Assembly (NCBI GenBank): GCA_030544235.1
Contig: CM060472.1
Location: 17,791,654-17,855,653 of the forward strand
DNA length: 64,000 nt
DNA from: Lepturacanthus savala
Lineage: Eukaryota > Chordata > Actinopteri > Scombriformes > Trichiuridae
Direction of reading: 5' to 3'
Shown: positions 1 to 11,617 of the stretch, one piece after another
How positions within the stretch are numbered: position 1 is the stretch's first letter
How the letters are laid out: each line of letters opens with the position of its first letter
Translations under genes and position numbers: made by a program
Notes under the pieces: generated by a model
The model's database searches: none
Told to the model about the DNA's origin: nothing
The model's input: the letters and a program-made list of their open reading frames with translations, nothing else

Positions 1-805
1 AATAAACATGAGATGGGCTTCGTTACAGCAGCAATGATTTTATAATGAAGGAATTGTCATTTGGGAGAAATTATTCCTCCTTGAGGGAACAGTACGGAAG
101 TAAATCTGTCTCCCAGATGTTGTTTTTAACAACAATTTTAGGATCTGAATTTGTTCCATGAAATACATAGGAACATAGCTGCAGCTGATTAGTCGTCGAT
201 GGTTGAATTAAATCATCAAATATTATGATCATCGAATAATCACTTTTCATTTTTTTCTCAAAGTGAATATTTCCTGGTTTTAGATATTTAACATATCATC
301 TTGGGCTCTGGGAAACGAAGACATTTTACCTACTACTCAATTAATTAAGAATATAATTGAAAATAAGTTGGTTTCAGCCCAAATTGGAATTTTCCTATCA
401 TTTCAATGCAAAGAAAAAAAATCAGTGCTCAAAATGGACGGATTTATTTCCATACAGGTGTAATAATATCTGATGGTGTCTTGTCTATACATATCTGTGT
501 ATCTGACACTGTGAGGTTGTATATAAACACTCACGCTGTGGTTCGTTTTGTCACTTCCTCCTGATGAAACACTCCATCTCACAGACTGGAAGGAAGGAAG
601 GAAGAAAATACATCCTTATTCAATGACCTAACAGCAACCGTGGATCAGTACAGTCAGTGGTCGCTTTAAGGTCATTTTTATACCACCGAGAGCTCTAAGA
701 ATCCTTAACATTAGAATTGCCTCTGTAGATTTTGCTGTTCATGTGTGCATTTAGTGATGTGTTTCTCTGTGATGGCGGATGACAGCGGATCGCTCTGATC
801 GTTAC
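1..805 (-). other. intronic sequence before the missing adgrb1 terminal exon(s)
   Basis: AT-rich, no reading frame that resembles the expected tail (KRPWES, WVKKEL or QTEV-type end), and a short (GGAA)n tract near 586-605. I see nothing else. Confidence 0.7.
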
Positions 806-910
806 CTTGCTGTCAGAGGCGGGAGACTCTCTGTCTTTCTCGGCGTGATGTAACTTCCTGTTTAGGTCCTGGAACATGTTCTGGTGGCGCTTCTTTGTGT
901 GCATGATTTT
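806..910 (-). CDS. adgrb1: adgrb1 exon C29: ELMO-binding helix region; last coding exon in the window
   Basis: 35 codons, phase 0 to 0. It encodes KIMHTKKRHQNMFQDLNRKL then HHAEKDRESPASDSK. The mammalian RKR triplet needed for ELMO binding is KKR here. Donor GTAACG. The next exon is not in 1-805, so the C-terminus lies outside the window. Confidence 0.94.
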
Positions 911-3900
911 CTGCAAGTGGACAAAGAAAAAATATTTACCTCTAAACAACAATTATATATTTAGTATAAAACATTAAAACACAAATTCAAACAATATTTA
1001 CCTCAAAGTCCAACTCAGCATAACGTGATTTCTGTCTCTGTAAAGAAAAGAGGCGACATGTCGATTTAGAAACATTTCATATAAATGAAGAACATATAGT
1101 TTTTGCAATAGGAGACATTGGCCTTATAAATAAAATAACTAATTTAAATACAATGTAAAAGTGGCTGCAGTCTCACCTCCAGGGAGCTCATGGACAGTGT
1201 GGAGATGGTCTCGCTCTTGGACATCATGGAGTTCATGGACTCGAAGGTGTTCTCCAGGCTGCTGTGGGTGATGTGCGACTCGCTGGACATGTTGTGGATG
1301 TTCTGGATGGGCGAGTCCCTCTCTGAGTACGACACGCTGACCTGGTCGGCGGGGATGGACTTCATCCCGAAGGCGGCCTGTGGCTCGGCGAAGGGCCCGC
1401 TGAGGTGCATGAGGCGGGCCTGCGGCAGCTGCTCTACGCTGATATTGTACTTGGTCGGGTCGTCCTTGGGCTTGGACCTCAGGGTGGAGGTGGTGTTGGG
1501 CATGAGCACGTAGCCGCTGCCGTCCGACATGCTGCCCTCAGCCTGAGCGCGGGCCAGGTCGGCGTCCAGCTGCTTAAAGAGCTCGCCCTCGCACACGTAC
1601 ACGGGTTTCCCGCAGGTCGGGTCGACACCGCCCGCCAGGCGGCTCTTCTCTCTCTTCAGGGTGAGGGTGTGGCTGGAATATTCAGGGACGGCCTGCATGT
1701 GGCTCTTACTGGGGTTGGACGGCAGCGTGTGGAAATTGGAGCCCATCGGAAGAGGCAGCTGAGGAAGAGGCATCTTCTCCTCGGAGGAGCTTTTCATCCC
1801 TTTAAAGACAAACAGTCAGTTAGAGACAATAAAGACCAGAGCAGGTAATGAACTCCAAACTTTCTGTTTAAGCTCAGTTATTAAGTGAAAGACCCGATCT
1901 AATTACACAGACTCAACGTAGTTCATAGGTTGAACATAACTTCCTTAGCAGTTTCATTTCATATATTGCATGAGAAAACCTCAGCTACAACACAAAATAA
2001 AGTATTATCTGTAGCAACACACAATGATTTTATGGACAAATTGATCTTTGAACTCTATCTTATTAATTATTGAATTTGCATTGCAGAAAATTTGGTTATT
2101 TGGTTAAATTTGGTTAAATGATTATTAACAAATTGCAAAATACTGTACTATCTATTAACCATCTCTAAATAATGATCATTATAAATGTACCAACAAGTTT
2201 CATTTTTATATACATGTATCCATGCAGAACATACCTTGTCTGCTTGAATCTCCGTCTTTTTCGTTATCAGACTGCTGAGAAGAAAGAATAATAAAAAAAA
2301 ACGTTTTATCTGTGCTTGATGTATGCACATATTCATTGAGAGATAAAACGCCAGAGGCACTCAAGACATTAAAAAGGCAATAAGCCAAAGAATGTACCAT
2401 AAGCTGGGTGTGGCCGTTGTGAAGGGAACTGCCCGAGTCTCCGTTGCCGTCGTCTTTGCGGTCGACGACTCTGCACTTCACAGCCTCCTGGACCTGAGGA
2501 AGAAGATCCACGTGAATCGACCGAAACGACTTTTCCTTAATATTCCCCAACTCGCTCCATCTTATCTGGCCGTTCTCCCCTTACCTCTCTACGCAGGATG
2601 CAGTGAACCATGACGATGATGAAGCCTTCCAGAGAGTCGAAGACGGCGAAAAGGATCTGGAAGAGGGCAGAGCGGCGGTCGGTGATGGCGAGCACGGCTG
2701 ACATCCAGGTGAGGGCCAAGAGAGGCAGAACCACGCAGGAGCTCCACAGGGACGCCCTGCAGGAGAACAGCAGAGACAGCATCAGTAAAGCAGTAAATGA
2801 GAGCAGACTGAATGAACTCCCAACCAGCGTGATCGTGGGGCTTGATATCAAAAGCACATCATCAATACACCTGAAACGGCGCCGATGAGGGTTGATAAGC
2901 GCAATACTCTCGCAGGAGATCGATAAAAACCTACCCGGCTCTCTCCTTCAGCTTCACATCGGTGATGCCGTCCTTGGACACCAGCTTGTTGAAGACCAGA
3001 ATACCAATGACCATGTTCACCTGTTCGAAAGAGAGGGGGGAAAAAAAAACAAACGGATGAGATGATGTAATAACGTAATAATGAATTTACAAACAAGAGG
3101 CAGATCAGGACGAAGTCAGGACACGCACCAAGACAACAGCCGCAGCCGGGCCCACGAAGGAGTAGAGGAGGCCGCCCTCCAGAGACAACCAGCAGCTGGA
3201 AAACAGGAGGAGGGGGAGGAAGACGATTAAAGCCGGAGCTAAAGGAAGAGCTTTTCAAAATAAAAGCAGAGAAAAGACAAAGGGACTCACTAGTTGACGG
3301 TGCCATATCCCTTAGCTTTTGTGAAACCCACAGACACAGCCACCACCAATGCAGGGAGGCCTGCAGGAGAGAAAACACGCAGGAGGGAGGGAAGAGTTAG
3401 TCTGACAGGAAAAACTACGGCTCAGGAAAATGCCCCAAGAGACATCAGGGAATAAATCTTAACATGTATTCTAAACTTTATTTCAGATTAAACATCCAGG
3501 AATCTAGCCAATCGTTTTACACTCCACTAGTCACATGACACTGATGATGAAATTATAGGATGAAATTATATACACCAAAGGCGCTCTTACCCCAGCCCAG
3601 GCACAAGAAGCGCTTGCGGATGATGCGGTTGCGCAGGCGGCCGGTGACGGCCATGTAGGACTGCCAGGCCTCAGTCAGCACCCAGCAGAACGAGGACAGG
3701 AAAAAGAAATGCAGGAGAGCAGCGACCAGGGTGCACACCACCTGTGGAGCAGGAGGAGGGAGAGAGGAGCGTTTATGTTAGAGGTGCTACTGCTGCTGCT
3801 GCTGCTCAAGGCCCCAAAGCTTTCAGAAAGCTTTAATAGACGGCTGAAGAAGAAGAGTGCCGTACCTTGTTGCGAGCCTGGGTTTGTCCGATGAGAATAA

Positions 3901-6007
3901 GGGCATTGGAGCAAATAATGGAGAGGCAGAAGTTGATGAGGATGACGGAGCGCTCAGAGCGGATGTACCTGGAGAAAACAGAGAAGAAGAGCGGGAGTTA
4001 CAGAGAAAACAGGAACCAGAATCACCAGAGTCACATCCTGACCACAGGGTATTAATCCAATGCTTTTATTTCCTCTTAAGTCAAACTGCAGGTAACTTCT
4101 ACTGGAGCCAATGTTTTTTGTGACTTACTTCCACACGGAGACATAGATGATGATGAGGAGCAGCAGGGTGAGCGAGGAGACTCCACAGCCCACGATGAGA
4201 GTCACTGATGGGAGCAGAGCTTTGTCCATGATCTGTAGAGGAGACAAGACCAGACGTGTCAGAGCTGTACTCTGATTACAAACATTCATCCACCAGACAC
4301 ACACACACACACACACACCAGCGAAGCCGCTGGGTGGGTGAGGAATAGGAGACAGCTCCCTGCAGGCGAACGGTTGAATGACACAATCGGGCCGCGGCTG
4401 AGGCAAGGTGACCCCAAGGTGAACGTGTCAGAAAGATGGAGCGGTGAACTAAACAAGCGGCCGGGGTCGCTGCGTCTCTCCGTCAGCTTCCAGTCGGCAA
4501 ATGAGGCGAGGAGGAAACGGCGCATATGTCTCTCCCCGGGGTGCTGCACACTCTTAAAATCTAATTTAATGCTTTTTAAGACCTTTTTTTAAGGCCTCGA
4601 CAGAGAAGGATTTAAAAACCTTTTTCATGGCGGAATTAATGCAGTATAAGGCAGAGTTTTGTGTTTGAAATATTAATAGGGATATTTCCCTGGATATTTT
4701 TGTGTCTCCATATAATCGTGTTTAAAATCTCAATAAGTAATTGAATTAATGACAAAGGCGATGAACTGGTGTGAGACACTGAGGTTGTTCTGGTTTTAAG
4801 ATATTTCATGTTCATGTGAACAGTCTAATTCCAGCATCAGCTAGATTGAGCTGCTCCGGCGTATTTTTTCTCTCCTCTTTAGCTTCTTTTAGTATTTTTC
4901 TCACCATGTTCTTGTGCCAACCAGCAGCTCATTGCCCGTCCCTGCAGGAGTGAACAGGTGGACCATTATCACCTGTGCATTAATCTGCTGCCACCTGCCC
5001 TCCTGATCCCTGACAGCAGCTTAGCGCCTGCTGCTGCCAGCGGCGGGGACAGGCCCCGTGTCTCTGACGGCCCTGGTCGTTGAACCTCTGGTGGAGGAGG
5101 TGCCGCGGATTCACCCAGAGGCCGATGGGTCACTAGCTGCACAAACAAAGACCCCGCGAGGCCCTCGCCGCCCCGCCGACATGCCCATGAACCTCTGGCA
5201 GGGCGTCCCTGATCTGCCTGTCTCACACTTCCTCTAGTAGCTATAATGAGGCTTTGAATTAATCTAACACCTCTGATCAAGTTGACACCACGCGGTGTGC
5301 GCGAGCAAGCTGGATAAAAGGAGAAGCCCTCATTGGCAAACAGCGCGATGCCATTTCTGATAATAACGTGTTGAGTGAAAAAGGTGAGAGAGGGCTAAGT
5401 GGCTCCATGAGGTGAGAGAAAAAACGGCCTAAAATATAATAAATCTGCAGGTATCAAATCAGTACATATAGAGGAGGGATAAAGACACACCACTGTGGCC
5501 TTCCTGTGATTTATGAAGCCATAAATCCTTGTTGATGGTGTCTCGGAATTTAAATGGAACAATACTGAGCTTTGAAGGATTGTTCCTCTATCTGAATATG
5601 TGCTCCGGGTCTGGCCCGTGGCAGCCGGCCACTAATTTAATGTTTCAGGGATCCGTCCAACTACATCAGAAGCTCTGAAACAGACGCTTCGCTTCAGCCT
5701 CGACTAAGTCCGGAGGAATAAAGAGGGCGACGTTGCGGGTTCCGTCTGTATCTGGGTTGACGGTGCGCCGTGATGAGCCTCTGAGTGAAATCCAGACAGC
5801 CGGTGTGACCTAAATATGAAGCATGTTGTCTCCTGCCTGTCCTTGACCCAATCTCATGTTCTCATTTTCATGTGCAGAGAAAGACGGAGTCAGACCCACA
5901 TTTACAGCCGTTGTGTTTTTTTTTTTTTTGCTTGATGCTGGTCAAGGGCATCATGCAGCCAACACGCATGATGCTGCAGGAGTTATTAAATCATATGGAA
6001 TGAGAGC

Positions 6008-6043
<36 letters not shown>

Positions 6044-9000
6044 GTATCTCTCTGTTCCTCACACACAGCTGCAGGAAGACATTATTGAAAATGTCTACAG
6101 CACACATCAAAGGAAGGAATTGGAAGGGGGGGGGTGACCATCAATGCATGACCAGACGTCTGTCTTTCATTGGTCCGCCTCTCTGGTATTTTCAGACTTG
6201 CTGCTGTGGCTGAAGAGGAAGGAGGAAGAGGAGGAGGAGGTGTGTGTGTGTGTGTGTGAGAGAATTCAGAGATATTGGCAGACAGAATGACTGGCGCAAC
6301 TGTCTTTTTTTTTTAACTGTGTGTGTGTGTGGGGGGGGGGGGGCTATAACTATTACAGCAACAAGACAAATCAGATCTATGTAAACAACAACTAGCCAAT
6401 AAAAACACTGCAGTTCAAATTCAGAAGCTGTTTTTTCCCAGTGAATAGAAGAAACAGGCACAATGCACATTGTAAATGGCATATATACTTTTCTCAGACT
6501 AATAAACATCTGTTGCTGTATGTGTATGTGTGTGTGTGTCAGCAATCATATGCACAGCAGAGATAGACAAACCATCTCTGTCCTGAGGGGAGGAGGGCTC
6601 AAAGGAGGGAGGGGGGGGTCTGTGTTTTTTTCCCCTCTCAGCATCTCAGTTATCAAAAATTACACAGGCTCCTGCAGAAGCCGTTGCCAAGGCAACTGGA
6701 GAGCGAGCAGCTTCAGAGGCAACACGGTCTGAAGGGAGAAATCACACTTTGTCTTTGCGCATAAAATACAGCAGGATCCGATTGAACAGAGCGTCCAGTG
6801 CAAAGCGCCCAGTTCCCGAAACAAAATCATGCAAAACACGGAATGAATGCATATTAAAAACAACAAAAAAACAACAACCCTCTTATTCTGTGCGCTTCAT
6901 TAATAATTTGGGATCATGCAGATCAGCTATTTCACTTTGCTGCAATAGGCTAAGCTGTTATTTTGCAAATGATATGCAGCTGGATGCAAATGAGCGCTTA
7001 ATTCACAAGCTCCTGCAGAAGTCGACGCATGCAATTCGCGGTTTTAATCCGACACACGTCTCCCTGCTGATCAACACGTTGCTTGGCTATTTTATTCCGA
7101 TAAACGTCCGATCGGCGGCAGCGCGGAGACAAAAGAGGAGCCGCAAGAAAAGCATCGAAAGAAAAAAAAAACAAGTCTGAGCCGCTTCTACACATCCACG
7201 CCGCAGAGCAAGCATCCGCTCACACACCGCAGAACGCGTTCACAAAACAAAGCCGGATCGGAACACTTACCGAGTCCAGGTTGACGTGCGCTAAAATGGC
7301 GAAGGTGGAGAGGCTGTCACACACGCATTTGGTTCTGAATGAATGAACGGGGACGGCTCTGCAGCTCCGAGCAGACCAGGACCCGAGCAGAGACGAACTG
7401 CACACAGAAGAAGAAGGAGGAGAGGAAGAGGAGAGAGGAGAAGAGGAGAGAGGGGAAGCAGCGGCGGTTAGAGGAGAGGCTGAGATCTCACTAACTGCTC
7501 TGTGATCCTCTTAATGGAATGCTGTTATCCACTGATGTATTTATGATTCATATAATAATGACCGAATTAAAAAAAAAATAATAATCACATATTAGGTTTA
7601 CATTACATTTACCTTATATAGATACCTTATTAGTCAGTGGGAGAATATTATTGTGTGTAACTGTTCTTGATGAACTGATGATGTTCTTATGGCTTTTCCA
7701 TTTAAGTGATAGATAAATGTCTGTGCCATGATTGATGCCCATCAGTCTCATTATGAGCATCATCTGGACCATTTCTTGCTCTGAGCATCTTTCTGTCCTC
7801 AGAGGTCTGAGGGACAAAAGGACAATGTGTTCTCTCTTCAGAAAGAGAAGGAGGGGAATGTGAAGAGACTCTGAATTATGGTTATTTCTCTATGGCGATG
7901 ATGTGTTTATATGATATTTTAAAAATGACAGTAAAGTTGTACGTGTAGATGAGAACATACATGATGTTAAACTCCTCAGAAGCTGCCGTGCTCACAGAAA
8001 CATGGAGGTAAACTCATATATCGATGAAAACTACATTTCTGCATATTAGCAGCTGAATAAATAATTAGACATTATAAGATCGGATATATTCTGTGAAATC
8101 AGTGCAAAATCCAACCAATCACCAACAATCTAAAGTAAATGATGTTTTCTGTGTTCACATGGACTTGTGGTTTACTAGTTTGTTGTATAATCAGCATTAT
8201 TGGTCGTATGGTGACATTCATATCATAAACTTAGTGTGTCTCTGATGTCTGTGTCACTGCATTACAGCATCAAAGATGATGTCACAGACATCAAAGACAC
8301 ACAAATCTCCAGGCGTCCAAAAACTCAACACTGTGTGTTCTCAGGTCCCCAGAAACACAGCCGTCATGTCTGAAGTCAATCAAACGAACAGTTCTCCAGA
8401 TAAGTGCAGCTGGATTCTGTGCATCCCAGATGGATTTATAACAAATCTAGGCTATTACTGTTAATATTTGGGTTGCTTTGGAAATATAAACTCTCTGGTT
8501 TCATGCTTACGAAGCTTATCACATTGAACTGAAATCAGGATCTGACAGAATTTGGAGGACCTGTGTAATTGCTGGTGAATTCACAGCCAGCAGGTCCAGC
8601 CTGGTACAGAGAGTCACTGGCGGAGAGCCGCGGGGCAGAATCATCACAGCAGTTAACTGGAACGGCGTCTAAGTGGGCTCGGCTGCACGGTTTAATGTGT
8701 GTTATATAGTCACCATGCAGATGGGTTAAACGTTGTGTGGTGAAGTGTGATGAGAAGTAGGCCAGAAAAAGCATGTGCTGCCCTTCCCCGTTTATTTCAC
8801 ATGCATATCGGTTCCTCTGCATGCATCTGGTTATAATTCAGTGGCGGAGGAGCTAATGGAGCATTTCCTGCTCTGAAGATTCCTCCTCTACTGCTGCCGC
8901 TGTCTCTATCTTCTCTATCCGGCCATTAATCACATCAAAATCATCCCTCCCTCCCTCTGAAAGCATATGAGTTAATTGCATTTTCGCTTTTGATTCATTT

Positions 9001-11586
9001 TTGTATTTGTGTTTGCTTTGGTTATGGTTTTTAATGAAAAGACGTGGGGGGATGTTCCGGGTGCATTTTCATTTCTTATTTGTCTTCCTGTGTGTTCTTC
9101 AGGAGGGCGGAGGGCTACCAGCAGCTCCTTTCAGGAGTCATTTAGATGCAGCTAAGTATGCAGTTGAGCCTTTTTCTCTGTACAGTTCTTCTATTAAACA
9201 CTCGCATTTACGGGATGTAAAACAGACAAAATAAAAAAAAGGGATTTGAAGGGGAATGTGGGAGATATGTTTCTCTCCATAAAATATGAAAGAAGCAGAG
9301 GGCTTTTATTTTGAAAAATTAATGAGTAAGTCATTCCCCTATGTATATGCATTATATAGGAATATGCATTATATTTTGAATTAAAAAAGACATTTCCACC
9401 ATAAATTGATACAGGAAAGTCACCATGCAGGAAATTATGTGTTTGAAGCTCAAGATTTAGGGTGAAGAACAAGACCAAGATTTCAGTTTAATGTTTAAAT
9501 GTCCCAATATTCATATGAAACCTTTGCCATTGGTTAAAGTAGAAGTGAAATGTCGCTCATGTCTGTGCATCACTGCAGCTGTCATTTCTTCAGTGTGTGT
9601 GTCCTGCAGTAAGTGTGTCACACAGCCCAGCAGCTGCTGGGTCAACATGTTGCCCTGTCCTCCTCGTCAGAGATGATTGACATGAAAAAGGGGATGAAAT
9701 GTTATTGGTCTCTCTAGTGAGTGTTGGTTTAGGGGTCTGAATGATGGTCTGGGGGTGCTGAGTTTTGGCCTGGGAGTGCTGAGTGGTGGTCTGGGGGTGC
9801 TGAGTGTCAGTCTGTGACAGATGTATAACTGAAGGGACCTCGGTGACGAGTGATCAGACAAACAACAACAACGTCAGCTGACTTTGCTGCCAGGACACAG
9901 TGGATAGATGTGTGAGCGGCCGCGGACGCACACATTAAAGAAGAGAAAGGACCGTAGTGAACACTTACGTTTCGCTCTCATCCCAGGAGAGGCACGTCTC
10001 ATTCATGGTGCCCTGCGAAGAAGGGGCAGATGGAGAAGACAGAGTGAGGAATCGCTGCAGAACGCCGTGCGGCAAACGTGTGAGATGCAACAGCTCGCTG
10101 CCCACATTTCTCGCCACCCGCCCCCGTAATGCATACACGAAACTAAAAACAGCTTCTTATCGGCTGCAGGGACTAATTACTGCTCATGATTTCCCATCAT
10201 CTGACCGGGTGGTTCTGCTGTGATCTTTGCAGGTTGCAACTGACACAAGTAAAAGTCACAGTGTCACTGCAAATGTCAACAGAATGTCAGGCTCTGTGCA
10301 CTGCGGCAAGCAAATGCCGGGCGGGGGGGGGTGATGATTTTTGTACAATTGGGTAACCATTAAGGACTTACATTGTGGAGGTGGGGGAACTCAATCTCAA
10401 CGGGGGATGAAAGGAGAGCCGGGGTGGGCTTCACGATCACTGTCACCACCTTTGAGTTGAGCAGGGTGGTGTTGCTGCAGAGAGAGAGAGAGATTAAACA
10501 GTCAGTGTGCTGATATGAGAGGCCTTATGATAAAAAAACAGAGGCAGTGAGTGAAGAGAAAACAACAATGTAGAGGTAGTGGCTCAACAATGGCGCCATC
10601 TGGTGAGCATGACAAGGATTTCATGGAAGGACAGTTGTGTAAAGCAAAAAATCTGTATTTTATGGATTCTCTAATGGATGGACACTTTGTATGATCTTAA
10701 ACTATTGATGCAATTATAAACCTGATCACTTGTTTCACTATTTTATATTTTTAAACATTTTATTGGTGATGATTTATTGCATTAAATATAGATTAATATA
10801 CAGTATGTTTTACATAAAATTATGTCATTAAACTCAATTTAACAGAACATTTCTCTAAGCTCAAGCTTTTTTTTTGGAAATTTAACTATTTATTTATAGG
10901 TGTAAATGCATACATTTAAAAAATAGAGGGATTTTTAAATCAAATTAAAGTTCTAAATTTATTTTAATTACAGAAATCTATGTTTTTGTTGGAAGTAAAT
11001 TACCTCTGGAAGGACAGAATAGAAGCCAGGTTTCTGTAGAGGACGATCCCTGTCACAAAAGCATCATTTCCATCTGGAAACAACAACAAATGCTACTTTA
11101 ACTGAAATCCACCAGACCGGACATTCATGATCTACATTTATAGATTCGCATTTGTTCCTTGGAGATTCTTAAAAACTTACCGGCCTGCTCGATGGCCAGA
11201 GCGTCACGGGACACCGAGATCTTCTCCTCGGAGTTCCTGACCCAGTCCAGCATGCCCCGCCAGCCCTTCACGGGGAAGGTGAAGTTGGAGCCGGTGCTTG
11301 TGGGCCGCTTGTGGATGCTCAGCACTGAGAGGAAGAAAATGAAGAGAGCAGGGGCCTCAGTGAACAACACTTATGGGTGCTTTGATCCACAAAGAGCCTT
11401 CTGAATGAACTGAAGTGAACAATACGGGTCACACAGTGATGCAGATAGTGAGATTTACAGTTATTGTGATGGGATTTGACAGACTGATCAATTTATGTAA
11501 AACTCATATTGGTATTATGTCATATATACTCATGATTAGATTCACAGCATCTTGGAGTAATATAATGCTGGCTGAAGTGAATGATT

Positions 11587-11617
<31 letters not shown>

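Noticed and set aside
1..805. Terminal adgrb1 exon
   Set aside because: Searched for the expected tail (WES, WVKKE, QTEV-like end) on the minus strand and found no match, so it must lie beyond the left edge.
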